In this document: positions 24,769-39,424 of the stretch, in pieces
Position numbering within the stretch: the stretch's first letter is position 1
Layout of the letters: the number at the start of each line of letters is the position of its first letter
Origin: Edolisoma coerulescens
Lineage: Eukaryota; Chordata; Aves; Passeriformes; Campephagidae
DNA length: 64,000 bases
Direction of reading: 5' to 3'
NCBI GenBank assembly: GCA_013397115.1
Contig: VWZW01002569.1
Coordinates: 1,226,766-1,290,765 of the forward strand
Notes under the pieces: model-generated
Database searches by the model: none
Told to the model about the DNA's origin: nothing
Seen by the model: the letters and a program-made list of their open reading frames with translations, nothing else
Program-made: the position numbers and the translations under genes

Positions 24769-25098
24769 CTATGTCAGCTTACACTGAAATGGGAACTGCT
24801 GTTTTCAGCAAAAGGAAACATCATCCTAGACTCCAACTGAAAAACCAAAGCAACCCCAAAATTCACATTTGACTATATTACAAACTAGGAATGTTTGAAG
24901 ATACCTTTGACCTTCAGGCTCTTTTGTTAAATATGCGAACAACAAGTGATGTTGCTGAATGTTTAAAGTTGTATGAACAAACACATTTCAAAATGGATGT
25001 GGTAAAGACAAAGTCTAGAAACACTTAGGAAGTATTCAGAAGGTAGAACTGCCCAATAAATTCAGAACCCAACATAAGCAATGACTGGCCATGGTATG

Positions 25099-25281
25099 TT
25101 GGCTAAAACCAACACAGTTTCCTGTTAGTGACACAGAAAAGGAAACAAAACCCATTCCATGTGATGACACCTAAACTACTGGTGGCTATTTTAAACTTGG
25201 AGAGATGTGTTATAGGCAGGAATGCAAACTTCCCTGAAGAGCATGTGATGGAGGTAATGGAAAAGAAACCAACACAGAGAA
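25099..25281 (+). repeat. 183-bp direct repeat, copy 1
   Basis: This block recurs at 27854-28036. Aligned by eye there are about nine mismatches, and a 107-base stretch (25110-25216) is identical. It contains an open frame from ATG 25128 shared with the other copy. The changes in that frame are mostly amino-acid altering (about four replacements against two silent), so there is no sign of protein-level constraint. Similarity stops sharply on both sides. It may be a fragment of an unrecognised transposable element or a local duplication. Confidence 0.9.
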
Positions 25282-27853
25282 TCCTATTAGTGGGTGAAAA
25301 TGCAGTACCTCCTGTGGCTGGAGATTTGGAAGTAATGAAGTTTCAATCAATCGATTACAAGGCTCACTAGGAGAGAAATGCCATTTTCAGTGGCAGCAAA
25401 AGAGATGTTCTGTTTAAACTGTCTGGATATTATTAATACAACATGATTGCTTTTTTAGGTATTGTAATAATTTTTGGAGCAAAGAAATGTAGAGAAAAGA
25501 CCTGCAGGGATCATTAGTTTAATCTATTGAAATGTACAGTGCCCCACTGCCCTCTTTTGCTATGTACCTGGAAGAGCAGCAGCTACAGTAACAGGTGCCA
25601 CCACAGCACTGGGTACCTTTTTCTTACAGGGCATGTACCTTTCGAAGTGGCTCACAGACTAGTGACACAAGTGATCCTTTGGGAATCTTCTCTTTCACGT
25701 TACAAAAGGAAAAATGCTTTGAATATGACCTCTTCATTTATGTTCCTAAGAACCAAATTCTTCAGTCCTGCAGATTTTCCAGTGAAGTCTTGAATGACAC
25801 TTAGAGTTTGATCCCAAGCAAATTTGTTCAGAAGGTACTGCTATGCAAAACATCTAACAGGGATGCTGAAGAAATGGAGTTAAAAACTGCATCAGGTCTT
25901 GCCCTCCACATGCATTCTGCTGGGAACCAATTCAATCTGGTTAATATCTCTTTTGTAAGGTGTTTCGCAATGGAGGAAACCACCATAATTGTTTACTATC
26001 TGTCTTGCTTACCAGGAAAAAAACACATTTAAAAAATTCTGTGCTAGCCCTTCAAAATCTTCCTGTTAGTTAAGAGGGCACACTTGACTAATTATGTTTA
26101 TAGTTGTCTTTCTGTTTTTCACAGTTGACAGTACCCTCTAGCAGCCTGAAAATTATTTTGGTTTTCCTACCATTTTCACACTGAAATCTATGTGGAAAAG
26201 GAATAGCCTTGAGCTTATGTTGGTGTCTTACCATCTTGCCAAGATATATTTTTTTTCTTGCTTTTGCACAAGCATCACTGACAGTTAAAACCCAGATCTT
26301 GGAACACTTTTTAACTTTCAGATTTCCTGCAAAGTTTGTAAAGAATAATAATGAACAAGTTATCCATTCTAAATTAGAGTTACCTCCTGGCTAAACTTGT
26401 CTGTCTGCATTTTTACAGCAAGCACTTTGATTTTTGTATTTTATAGAGAAATGACCCTATTATGCATTCATTATTTTTACAAAAATATAGGTGGAAACAT
26501 ACAGAAGCATATGACATAGAAAATCTTTCTGTTTGCATGTTGCATGTATTCTCTTACACCAGTCTTTTGGAAATTATTAGACTCTAAATTACAAGATCTA
26601 GGTTTATAGCATCTAAACAAGGTTTGCTTTTAATGTGAAGAGGTAATAAATAATCTGAGGATGTTTAACTTTTATTTCTGTACTTGTCTATGACAACTCA
26701 TTTGTTGCCATTGAAAAGAACCACTGAAATATTTTCAATTGATATTTCCACCAATTAGTTAATAACAGCCACTGAGAAATTGATACAGTAGGGTACTCAC
26801 TGCTGTATTAAAGTCTGGGAGCAGGGTAGTTGCATGGAAGAAATGGAGAAGACTGTTGGGGAGGCAAAAGAACATTGCACAGAGAGAGCTGTTTCAAGGA
26901 GGCAGCAAATCTAGAGAGGTTCAGAGTGTGCCATAAGAGCAGGCAGGAGTGCTAGGACATAAGGAAATGGATACTACTGAGCTCCTTTCTCTCCCTGATC
27001 AGATCTACTTTTGGCCCCAGTGACTTTTGAGATTTATGGCTTTATCAACATACCTACCTTCCTCCAGCAGTCTCTAAGGAGACTGAAGAAGGAGCTCTGG
27101 CTGTAGCCCAGCTGAGTCCATAGCATGGGACATGAGCAGGCAGGGGTTGTAACACAGCTGCCTGACAGATCTGTGGAAGTTATCTTGCACTGGCAGCTTT
27201 ATGATACCAATCGTGTTGAGATAACAAACATCACAGAATTCACGACAATCTATGATATGCTTTCTCTGGCCTTGTCTTGCTTGGCTTCTGTTCCCTTGGC
27301 TTGGCTTCCTTTCTCTTCCCTTCCCCAGCTCTATTTACCTACAGGTAACTCCTTACTGATGCAGTCTTTCTCAAGGTCTGTGAAATGCAAAGAGTTCAGT
27401 TGCAAAGGGTCCTGCTTGGCTTGATTATTTTAGAAAAAAACCTTCTTTCAAGACAAAAGCCCAGAAAGCTAAATTGCGCTTTCAGGGTACCCGTAATTTT
27501 GTTTCCCACTGTCAAAGAATAATTTTTTTGAGTCTTAATTTTATTTTATTTACTGAAGATAAAATGTGTGAAGAACGAGCACCATGACACAGCAACAGCA
27601 TTGCAAACCTGTAATAGAAGGACTGAACTACCAATCCATGGGATTAATGGAAAGCGTCTACATTAGTGTTTTGATTGGGATCAAGAGCATGTATTTAAAA
27701 TGAGACTGCTGGTTATTGCCATTTTGCAGACCTTGGATCACATAATGCACAGATTTCCCGGTGAGTGTGAGAGGCCTTCTCTTTGAGCAGCACAGAGTGC
27801 AGTCTAGAAGCTCTGCTGATGTGCTCCAGGTGTCATTTACTAGTGTCACTTAC
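25282..27853. other. Unique DNA between the two 183-bp repeats
   Basis: No retroviral coding, CR1 sequence or other recognisable gene was seen between the copies. The open frames (up to 99 codons, 27125-27424) have no motif. The region gives no hint that the flanking repeats are LTRs. Confidence 0.55.
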
Positions 27854-28036
27854 TTGGCTGAAAGCAACACAGTTTCCTGTTAGTGACACAGAAAAGGAAA
27901 CAAAACCCATTCCATGTGATGACACCTAAACTACTGGTGGCTATTTTAAACTTGGAGAGATGTGTTATAGGTAGGAATGCAAACTTCCCTGGAGAGCGCG
28001 TGAAGGAGGTAATGCAAAAGAAACCGACACAGAGAA
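27854..28036 (+). repeat. 183-bp direct repeat, copy 2
   Basis: Same orientation as the copy at 25099-25281, offset 2,755 bases. The first 118 bases are almost unchanged; most mismatches are in the last third. After 28036 the sequences diverge at once. Confidence 0.9.
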
Positions 28037-31000
28037 GTCAAACACAGCTGCCAGAAAAATACAGATGGCTTTTGGAAGCTACAGAATTTTCCAGAAGCTC
28101 CAACTTTAGGTGCTTCAGCCTCCAACTACGTCTGAGCTTACTCCAAAATGTTCATTAGGATTGAATACACAAAAGTGATTTTTTCCCATGTTTTATAGGA
28201 TTTTCAGCTGTATGGAGCAATCATTGGTGGAGTCCAGAAACTGCACCTGTAAACTCTGTCTCATTATGACATTTGGCAGTTTGTGTACCAGCAACTGAAG
28301 CTCTCCATTGTGGGTATTTCCTATTTGATGACTCTTCTTTATCTAGCAACATCCTGTACTTGGTAATATTTTTTAGTTCTAAAAGTGTATAGCAATAGCT
28401 GTAAAATAAAATTTAATTATGGCTAGTATCAGGAAAATACTAAACTGTTCAAATTTTGTGGTTCTATAGTTTGAGAATTTGTGTCGTTTTAGATATAGCT
28501 AATTCTACAGTTCTGTTCTTTATGAGCCCATAGCTCTAATCTATTAAGCAGTTAGATACTTAGTCCTCTGGGTTACTGTTACTCCGCCAAGTGATTATTT
28601 TTATATTATAAATGCACAATATTTTGTGGGTGCAGCTGTGAAAAGATGCAAAGGGCAGTAGGCGTTATGTCTTGTTGAACTTCAGGGGAAGCTGATGCCA
28701 AAAAATGTCAGGATTTTTTAGGCATTCCAGTATATTGGACAGTAAAAGGATAGCAATAAACACCAAATTATTGAGAATTCAAATGGGTTGTTTACAGAGT
28801 CTGTCAAAAAGTGGGATAATCGTGTACCAACAGAACTGCATACAAATTCTGTCAATTATTAAAACATTATGTAAAAAAAGACCTGCACGGGATCCTTAGG
28901 TCAGAATAATGGTCTGATCCTTTACAAAGAATTTTGGAAATTTGTAACCAGCTGAGAAACAGCTGAAGAAAACCACCAGTGTAGCTAGCTAAAGAGACAA
29001 TACATCTGTAAATAGACAATAAATGTGTAGGGGAGAAAGGATGCAATTCGTTAAAATATTGAAGCAAGGAATCCCACCATTGCCATTCAGTAAGTTGCCT
29101 GTTTAGCTACGGTTAATTACTGATACAAATGGTAGAAAAGGATGTCTTTGAATATCTGAAGTATGAGCAAATGAGGAGCACCACACATGAATTTACAAAG
29201 ATAAAATCATATTGGATAATGCCACATTTTCTGAGGGAAAAAGAAATAAAATTACTAGACATTGTGAAATGTCTAGAGTGTAATAAAACATTATACATTG
29301 TGTCTCTCAAAGCACTGTGTTGAGAAAGAGAAGATTGGTTTTGGTACAGTAAACACTTGTACTAACATTGACAAACAGCTTACTGGAGGACTGTGTAAAA
29401 GGTGGCAGGTGTTAGGAGTTAGGAACATTTGCAGTGAGATAGCTGAAAAAAACTGCAAGACACAGTTTATTTCACATCTCATGAGTGGTCTGCTTTGACT
29501 ACAGATTCCTTTGGCCAGAAGCATCCTTGATCTTGTGTTTCCCTGATCCATAGTAGACTTCCCTTGGGTTACAGGGTGGTAATAATAATTGATTAAAAAA
29601 TCAGGGATGTATTTTGCAAATTTCACTTTCCCCATTTTCAAGGCAAATTTTGCTGTGCAGGGTTTAGTTCAGGTTCATGTCCGATAATTTTCAGGGGTCT
29701 ATTCCACTGGATTTATTTTGTGGGATTCATAAATAATTATTTTTAGGATGATCACTCTTCCTTGGATCTTCTATTTTGAGTGGCAACAAGAGAGGTCTCT
29801 GTCATCTAATTTAATTACCTTGGATCACCGTCTCTAGAAAGGTCTGTCATTCTCCATCAGCTGAACAACATTAATTTTTTTTTTTTTTCCACTCTCCCGT
29901 CTCCCTAGAGGAACACCAACGAATGCCAGCTTTTCTTCTTAGATCCATAAAGGTCTCATTGACTCTAGTGAGGTCTTAATATCTACCCTTTGATGAGGGA
30001 ATTTGATCCTAAGATGTGTCCAATTACAGAAGTCTCCAAAGAAAGATTCACTTAATAAAGGAGCTTTTCTGGGAGTTACCGGTGAACCGCAGTGATTTTT
30101 TTCATCCAGTCACTGCTTCATTATTTCTGAAGCCCAGTGGTTTTGCTGAATGTGTGACATTCATTAGAAAGCAACATGCTAATCAGAGTACTCCTGTTTT
30201 ATGTTAGATTTTCCTTTTTTATTACAGTGCTACCTGACATTTTACTTGACATTTTAGAGGCTGGATAGAAATTTTTCGCTATCAGTCTTTTGTCATGCCG
30301 AATGCACATGAGTGCTCAATGGTTTCCATCAAAAAAATTCAGGGAGCATATTGCTGCCCCTGTGATGAGGGAGATCCTGGGGCTCTGTAGAGGTTTGCTG
30401 GAGTCAGTGGATCTCTGTGAAAACTCTAGTTCCATCTTTTCAATTTTCTTAGGATCATCTTCAAGTTTTTGAAGGTTGTGATAATCCAAATGTAGCTTCA
30501 GGGCAGTATGAGAAACCTCAGTGTGTACAGATCCCATCAAAGATCTAGTAAACAAGAAATCCAAACAAATAAAAATGAGACAGTGATATAAAAATAAAAT
30601 TAAAATGGCTCGAATGACTAACCTCTGTGTTGGTGAAAACACATTGATAATTTAACAGGAAAATTGCTGTAAATACTGTGATGGTGATGACAACTGTCAT
30701 GTTTATATTTGATTAGATTCTGTTCTTAGAATCCTCAACTTTGACTTTCTAATTTCATCTGATTCCATCAGCCTCCCCATACTTTTAGGAAAGGTGTGTG
30801 TCTAATGATCAGGATTGTAGAAAAAAGTAGCATTTTACTATCCTGAAAGGTTCACAGACTTGGTAACAGATTAGAAAAACAATTCCTTAAATACTGATTT
30901 TACAGAATGCTCTTTTAGTCTGAAGATACTATTTTGAGCCAGACATCTGTTAAAATGTACTAAGAGAAGTCAGGTTTGCCCAAGCCTCACATGCAGATGG

Positions 31001-32384
31001 TGGTTTGGGGTGGACTCTCCTGCCCGTTAAGGGCTGGTGAGGGGAAGCAGGATCTGGGGAGAGCCTCCAGAGGGAGATGCTGCCCAGCGAACCTGCTGCC
31101 TGGGCGTAGAGAGGCGCCTGCTCCATGGCTCTTCCTGGGCTTCCCTGGGCTCCTGGGGCTTGGGTGCAAGCCAAGCACTGCTTGAACTCACAGCCCTGAG
31201 CGCTTGGCTCTGGAAGTCCTGGTTTACCAGCACAGGTCGCTGGAGAATTTTATCTCCCATGCTTGTTCTTGCTACTCTGAGTGCTGCTTGCAAGGAAGTT
31301 GACAATTTAATGAGATACTTGGCATTAAAAAGGTCTCTGTGCTGTATCCAAGTGTTTATTTTCATGAAAACCCATATTTAGTTGGCACTTTGAAGTAGGT
31401 GAGTGTCTGGATGAAACTGTGAGGGCAATGCCAGGGCTTCCCACAGGAAGGGCACCTCTGCAGCACCTGAGCAGAGCAAGAGCAGGAGATGCCCCAGCAC
31501 CAGGGGTGGCCCACTGAGGAGCACCTTACACTTTTGGGGGTTGCATGTTTTGGAACTTTCACAATACGTCCTATACACGCTACTTTTCAGCCCTTGCTCA
31601 GGCACAGGCTGTGTGCTGAACTTTGTCTGGAAATCAGCAATATCACTGTACTACTCAGCAGTTTGGCAGCACACTGGAAATCCCACCATTAGCTTTTCAG
31701 TGTGAGCATGTCCCTGCTCACTACATGGGCTCAGATAAGCTTGTTAAGTGATGGAGTCTGACATTTGCTCCTGGAGAGAGAGGCCTTTATTTGGAAAAGT
31801 TATCAGATATTAGAATGATTCATCTGCTACTTGAGGCTAGCTGTTTAGCTTTCCTTCAAGTCAAATTAAACAGTTGCTGTTGGCATGAAAAACAGGGAAG
31901 GCAGGCAGAGTAAGAAGAGAAAGGACAACTTATAATTAAAATCAGACTTTATCTTATACCATACTTCATTATACCACTGAAGAAAATGGCTGGTTTTACT
32001 TCCAAATATTTAGACACTCCAAGCAATATTCAGCCATAGCAACGCAGCTTTAGACTAAGCAAGAGCTAGTATTACAGTAGGAAGATAAGAGATTAAATGC
32101 TCTTTAATGGCAACACAATCTTTGGAAAAAAAATAGTGTGGGCCTTAAAAAAATTGACTTCAGCATAGTTATGAAGTGGCAGCTGACCTGCAAGTGTGGT
32201 GTTGCTTAGCAATACTTCACCATCAGGCAAATTGGGAAAGTGGGCTAGAATGATTTACACCAGGGAAGAGATAAATGCTAATTTTCTCTAGAAGATTCAG
32301 GTTACTGTGGTTATTAGGAAGGCTAGTAGATCATAAATACCTCTCCACCCCTTCTTCCCCTTTTTTTTTTTTTTTTAAGGTGTT
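28037..32384. other. Gene-poor DNA with a small GC-rich patch
   Basis: It is mostly AT-rich unique sequence. A local GC-rich patch at about 30970-31230 is not CpG-dense and produces overlapping open frames on both strands without motifs. A 36-base pyrimidine tract ending in sixteen T residues (32341-32376) precedes the CR1 copy. Confidence 0.5.
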
Positions 32385-32815
32385 GAAAAGTACTCCTATG
32401 AAGACAGGATAAGAATGTTGGGGTTGTTCAGCCTGGAGAAGAGAAGGCTCTGGGGAAACCTTATAGTGCCTTCCAATACCTAAAGAAGGCCTACAAAAGA
32501 GCTGGGAAGGGACTTTCTACAAGGGCTTGTAGTGATAGGACAAGGAGGGATGGCTTTAAACTGAAAGAGGGCAGGTTTAGAAAGAGGGCAGGAATAAATT
32601 CTTTGTTATAAGGGTAGTAAGGCACTGAAACAGGTTGCCCAGTGAAGTTGTGAATGTCTCATCCTCAGAAGTGTCCAAGGCCACATTGGATGGTGACCCT
32701 GAACACACTGGTGTAGTGGAAGGTATTCCTGGCCATGGCAGGAGGGTTGGAATTAGATGATCTTTAGGGTCCTTCCAACTCAATCCGTTCTAAGATTCTG
32801 TGATTCTATGATTTT
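32385..32815 (+). mobile_element. CR1 3'-end copy, 5'-truncated
   Basis: A textbook CR1 tail runs from TCCTATGAAGACAGGATAAG through TTCAGCCTGGAGAAGAGAAG to the terminal TTCTGTGATTCTATGATTTT octamer repeat. About 430 bp survive, all from the 3' part, which is the usual result of incomplete target-primed reverse transcription. No reverse transcriptase sequence is present. The minus-strand frame at 32577-32783 lies wholly inside it and is not a gene. Confidence 0.93.
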
Positions 32816-35800
32816 GAGAAAGATCATCAATTCAAAAAACCAGTCTGTGAGAATGCAAGTGCATTTGCTTCCAGAACAGTAATTTCAGAAATGGTTGATA
32901 TAAACAATATAGTTGGAGGGAAAGAATACTTAATAACACAAAGGAAGTTTTATTTTAATGCTTCTGTGAACATTTTCATAGCCACTTAGACTTCTGGATC
33001 AGTTGCCAGAGTACTGACCCTGCCAGAGTCCCTGCAGGTGGGATCCTGAACCTGCCTGGAGTTCAGCTGCTGCCAGAGACTGTGCCAGCCCAACTGAGCT
33101 CACTGCAGGACCCAGATATGAACTAGCTGGTGGTCTGGGTTGAGACAGTTGAGACAGAAAAAGAAAATATTTTGAATTTGGAAACTTGGTGGCAAAGACT
33201 GAGAGTTTAATAAAGATAAGAAATTTCTTTTTCCCTTCTCATGTTTTGATGTGCAATCCTCTTTTTATGCATCCATAAGCAGTAGATAAGAAAAGGGGGA
33301 AGCATTTTGCCTCACCTTGGTTGCCTAGTCCAGACAGATCTCTTATTTTGTGTGACAGTAAAGTGAAAGCTTTGTCTGTCAGACTTTCTGGTTATACTGT
33401 AGGAGACGCAGGATGCAGTGATGCCTTCCAGTGTACTGTGTGGCTGACAGGACAGCTTTGCACAATATGTGACTGAAGAGCCCTCTCTGGCTTTTCCTAG
33501 AAATTTTTCCTGTGTCTTAAAATCCACAAGAAAGATAGCTGAGGTTCCATCTACTCCCCAGCTTAAAACTGTTGGTTTTACTGCTGGTGGTAGCCAGGCA
33601 GTTTAATTGCACTTCCAGAGCATAGGAGCTATAAGTGTGCCAAATCTGTTTGTGTAAAACACATAGATTCTCTCTATACCCTCCCACTGCGATCTGCTCA
33701 AAGCCTAAACCCAGACTGAACTCTCACTTCCAAAGGTTTCTGTATGAAATTAATGTTGCACTCTAACTGAGCTTGTAGCAGCCCAGAAATACATCCACCC
33801 AACTGAGAGGTGCAGCATGTTTGTAACATGTAACACATGAGCTGCACAGTACAGAGATCTTGGGAACTGAAGCACAGTATGGGTTAGAGTAGATGGTATA
33901 TTCTGAACTGTAATACGTATGTTGTATGATGGATTTCCACGAAAAGTATTACCACATTATTATGTGGTAGCTGCCCATAGAAAATAAACGCAATAGCTTT
34001 TCGTTTACTGGCTCTTCTAGTACATGGTCAAAGAGTGAAAAGGTTTTCATACGGCTATTGCTTAAGCTGGAACTCTGACATGTCTATAGCAGATGACAAA
34101 TGATTTTCTAGGCACATTTCTGAGTTCATCTAAACTGAGAGGTAGCTGTTATCCTGCTGTAGTATCAGAATGTTTGTTTGAGAAATAGTTATTCCTCTCC
34201 TTAAAGGGACATAAAGTATGTGAGAGCAGGATGCAGAGGGTCAAATACAGACTCTTTCGTGCAATAAATAGCTCCCAAGTCATAACTCATCACTTTATAT
34301 AAGTATCCAGAAAGTTTTCAGCACGATTTTGTCTTGACCTTTTACCACAAACAATAGTACTTCTGCTTGCTAGGCAACTGATTTTTGCCCATCACTTGAG
34401 AGGTTAAAATGAAATAGCAGTGATTTTTTACCACTGTTTCAGAGGACTGCAGAAAGAAAAGGTATTTAATTGAATGCATAGCTTCAGGGAATTACCAACT
34501 GCTATTACGAAAATAACAGAAAATATTTCAGAATCCCCAACCATTACAAATGGCTTTTTGCCAGTGTACCATTTTAATGGTAATTTCAAGAGGAGACAAA
34601 GCCTGACAACACATATTATGATACAGAAATCAGAGCTGCAGTCCAGAGAGCAGTTTTAGGCAGGAAGCAGTGGGACAGTTTCACAGTTCCTTTCAGATAA
34701 GAAATGTAAGGAACATACAAATGTGCTTTACACACATTTGTGTAAATAAATAAATTAAAACTTCTCTCCTAAGTAATGTAGCAAAGAAAATCCTCCCCAA
34801 AATGTACCTAAAACTTGCTATTTTTTGTACTGTCATCACTGCAGCTTCCTGCAACAATACAATACAAACCAGAACCAGACACTATTAATGATTTAGTAAC
34901 ACTGAGTGATGTGACTGTGCATGTTTTACAAATATTTACATTTTGTCTTTATTAATACAGATTTTGCCAAGATGACAGATTACTGATTTCAGTAGGGAGT
35001 GCAGGCTTCTGTTTGACCCCAAAGTAATAGAGAGAAAATTAACCTCCTTATACATAAGTAATAATAAAACACTTTAATCCAAAGTTCATACAAACTCTAG
35101 TCATATTCCTGTCTTCATATAGACTTTGCTTTTGCAGGGTACAGTGCAGCTTCACTTTCTTGGATGAACTGTGCAAAACTGCATCAGTGTATCTGCCCAA
35201 CAAATGCTTCGTGAAGAACCATGAAGATCCTGAACTCGTTTGCAAGGGCACCCGGTTAGCTTGCACACATCATCCATGCTCTCAGTGCCCAATTCATGGC
35301 CATAACCTCCTGCTTCCTCCTGCTCTCAGTTCGAGCACTGGGCAGGCTGGGTGAGGCTGCAGAAGCAGGCGTCTGGCTCTGGGGATCTGTGCCACAGTGT
35401 CCCTTCGTCAAGACATCAGCCATCACACACAAGCTTTAGCTACTTGCCCTTCTCCAGCCTGGGAACGGCACCTGTGGAGCAAGACGCCTTTGAACTGAAG
35501 TGAGAAGATGGCCACAAAGTACAATGTTCCTGAGTTTGCCAAAAATATTTTACTTACCAAACACTGCAGCTTTCATGGGCTGAGAGACCTTTAGCAGAGA
35601 GGAGCTGTGGAACAGGAAATCTGGGCTCATTTCACTGCACATATCAGGCTGTGGCCAAAACCAAAGTAGATGTGCTAACATGTGAAAAGTCATCTGATGA
35701 AAGGCTGCTGCCAAACAGGAGGAAAAGCCTTAATACATAATTTTTTTTGGTTTTGGTTCCAGAAGATGTCTGTGTCTCATGACTGTAATAATACTCAATC

Positions 35801-38800
35801 ATCATGCTATAATGAAGGGCTTTTCATGTAATCATCTGTAGAACTGATTACTTTGGGCTATACCCTTATCATGCTGAGCTTCCTGGCAAAATTCCCACTG
35901 ACATCAGTAAGAGAAGGATTGGACCTTTCCTCAGCAGTTTACCACTACTGTTTGACAATACCATGCTTTTCAGACACTTCACGGTGGAGATTAAATATTT
36001 CAACTCTTAATTCTTGAAATATTAAAAAGGCACTGTAGGGATAACACACTCATTCTCAGAAGTCTAAGTTTGTTCTGGTCATTATTGCTTCTAAAGAGTA
36101 CAGCACCAAAGCAAGGCATGAACAGGTATGGAAAAGATTTTATACAAGATGCTGAAAATGGTAGACTCTCAAGGTGTCAAAAATAGGAAGGAAGATAAGA
36201 GCTTTTATATTGTAGATGATATAGAAACATTTGCTTGCTTTTTCTTACCATAAGCAATCCAAACCACTAAAACTTCAAAAGATAATACACCTACAGATTT
36301 ACTCATTATTTTTAAAAAATGTACTTCATCCTTTTCAGCCAAGTTTTGACATTAACTCTGAAGGGACTGGGATGTACAGGAGATTAGTAGGATCTGAAAA
36401 AGGATTGGACATTTATAGGGATAGCGAGAACACACACGATATGAACTCTATAAGCTAGTTTATAGAGGTTAAGAGCTTGTTTTTCAAAATATTGAATGTA
36501 TGTAATTCATTTTGACTTGAGTGGGAGTTCAGGGCATGCAGCAGTGCCAGAGAAGAGACCTTAATTTCCTGTCACAAGGGCCAAGTGTCTCTATATTTGG
36601 ATATTCTTGCTTTTCATAATTTGCACTGCAGTAGCAATTAAGGGATAACATTGTAGGCAATGATCCCATTGTACTAGAAATAACAGTTGTTCATTACTCC
36701 AGAGGCCTTCAGCTCTAAAGCCAAGGCAATTATCGGAGACAGTTTATTGAAAAGAAAAGTGAAGAGCAAATCCCTGCAGTGCCCATCTTTAGGCACCAAG
36801 TGCAGGTGCCTGGATGTGGAGGCTGCTCTGTGGAAATCCTCTCCTTGTCCAACACACAGGCAGATCACTCGAAGCAGTGGCAGAGGTGCCTGAGAGTTGC
36901 ACAAGGGGACACTGTGGCATTCCCTCTGGGGACCATGTGGGTCAGGGCTGGGGAACTGTCAGGACAGGATGAACTGGGCTGTGGAACTGTGGCTCTGACG
37001 GTGGGGTAAGAGACATGTCACCGCCAAGCATTATTTTTCCCTACTTCCAGCAAAGCTTTTGATGCAGTTGCCTGTCAGAAGGAGAACAGCAGGTTATTGT
37101 GTGCTGCAGTTTGGGTTTTCAATGAACTAGGCATTTGTGAATGTGTTTAAGGAGAGCTGGTCACCTCTCAGTGCAGCTGACGCATCTACTGTGAGGGTGT
37201 CACAGAAGACATCCTGCATGAGTACCCAGTTTCCAGACACAGAGAGGCAGACTAAGGGGCTACAGAGAGAGGTCAGGGAGTGCAGGAGAAGTTCTCTACC
37301 TTCCCGTGTAAGCATCACCTTCATGGGTAGGTAACACAGGTGCACCTGTGCTGTGGTTTGCCATAAGACTTGTATGATTCCATAGCATCTTTACCCCGTT
37401 TCTTAAGGATTATGCTTCACAAGTACTTTCAAAAAGGTTCAATCTCAACTAAAGAGTTGCCAGGAATATTCTAAATTTAGTGGATGGTATGTGGATTTTT
37501 ATGGCTATGTCTGCACCAGCTCAGCAGAAGCAGACTGGAGGAAAACGGATTTGGTGCTCCAGGGGTTCTTACTTTGGACCAGGTCCATGGCATGGCCTGA
37601 ACACCTGCACACCCAGGAGTGTCTCGTGAAGGGCCTCTTTTTCCATAGCCCAGATGCCTCCAGGGTGCAAGCCAGGCAGGCTGCTGGGACAGGCAGGAGC
37701 TCTGCCTCAAGAGGAGTGTGCCTTGATCTGAGCTAACAGAGTCCTGCAGGTGCTCCACCCACTACCTGCACTCCCACGGGCATCAATTTTGTGGTCAGAA
37801 ATAGACACAGAATTTGAGGTTATGCAGAGCACTTTAGCTGGCCAATCTTTTCTGTCAACTGATGCACTGAGCCATTTTTCCAGAAGCATGACATTCTGTA
37901 GCCCAGTCTAAAGCCCAGGGCTACACTGCTTCTAATCCTAGCTCTCCCCTGAAATGCACACCTCTCTTGGTCCATCATTTTATCTGTTTACTTGCCTTGC
38001 TTGGGTTTTATGAGGATTCAGTTTTGCACATTAGTCCTAAAATGTGAAGGCTTTTTTTGTGAAAAAATAAATTACAAAAAAAATTCAAATACACTAATAA
38101 AATTGCTTTGTAATTATACTCATATAAAGGAAAAAAAAAAGGAAAGGAAGGAAAGAAACAAGAAAGAAAGACAGACAACATGATCAGGATATTGTCAAAG
38201 AGAAGTGGTGCTGGAAGGTGTCAAAACTTAGCTAGTAAAACAATAGTGGTTAGCAAATATTTATTTCTCAAAATGCAGACATTTTCACTGTGCTTAGAAT
38301 CTCCTGCACAACATCCTTGTTCAACATCAAGATATTCTGGTTTGTGAGTTGAAAGTGTTAAATTTTCCTATTCCTTTCATGTTGACTTTGTAATCATATT
38401 GGAATAACAAATTAAATGCTACAATATGTTTCTACTAAATGATGCAGATATTGATATACATAGGGCAGTGTTTTGACAGTATCTATATGGAATACCTAAA
38501 AATCATAATTTTTCAGAATTTTTTTTCTGAGAGGAATTTGAATTTCTTTTATTCTGATAAAGCATGAAAAAAAATGTTGAAATATTAATGTTTCCCCAAG
38601 CATGGAAATTCTTACTGGTTGTAATTATAATTATCCTGAATACTTTTGTTTCTGAAGCCAGATAGAGCAATGGCAGGTAGAATATGCAGGCCTACATGTT
38701 GTAGTCTATTGAAATTCACAGCTTATGCTTTTCATTTGAGCAATTTTCCCTAATTTTTATTTTCTTACTGTGTATGCAACTTATGCAAGACACATTCATT

Positions 38801-39403
38801 CTAAAATAGCTTTTAGTCATTTAAATATTTTGCTCTATTGTTTCTAACATCAGACGTTTCAGCACTGGGATCTTAGCAAAGCATAAAATATCTCTGACTT
38901 TTTATGACAACATTTGTTTGATCTGTTCTCTTCTTGGTTAGGTTATGAGATTAGAGAAGAATAGACTATTGATATCTAAAGAAAAATATATATGGAAAGT
39001 TTAAGATTTTTCCAGTAAACCATTCAAGTATGAGCTCAGATATTTTTTTGTATACCAGACTTCTTTTCTTAGGTATTGCTTCTTTTTGAATGACTATGTC
39101 TAGAGATATTCATATCTCCAGGTGAGACCTGAGAGTATTTAAGGGGAAGAACACACCATCTGGAACATTTTTCAGTTTATACATTTACAACATGATTTAG
39201 CTGTACCCATCAGCTCTGCAGCTTGGCTTGGGCTGCACAAGTTGACTGGTGTTTTTCTAGCTTCTGTCCCATTGGATTTATGGTTCTGCAGTCCAAATCC
39301 ACCTTCCAGTTACCTACAACCCCACTGACAATTAATGACATTGTATGAGGTTAGTTGAGGATATCATTTGCAGTTATGTGGAATCATATGATGCCTTTAT
39401 TTC

Positions 39404-39424
39404 TTTTTTTTTTTTTTTTTTTTT
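39404..39424. repeat. Poly(T) run of 21
   Basis: An uninterrupted T homopolymer. It could mark the poly(A) tail of a minus-strand retroposed copy, but no recognisable processed gene lies to its right. Confidence 0.9.

Larger units (their letters stand above)
19066..25098. other. AT-rich DNA with microsatellites only
   Basis: No coding exon was recognised. Apart from the tandem and inverted repeats listed separately, nothing distinctive was seen; all open frames are under about 105 codons and lack motifs. Confidence 0.55.

Noticed and set aside
25099..28036. The 183-bp direct repeats as LTRs of a provirus
   Set aside because: Too short, no TG/CA ends, TATA or poly(A) arrangement, and no retroviral coding sequence between them.
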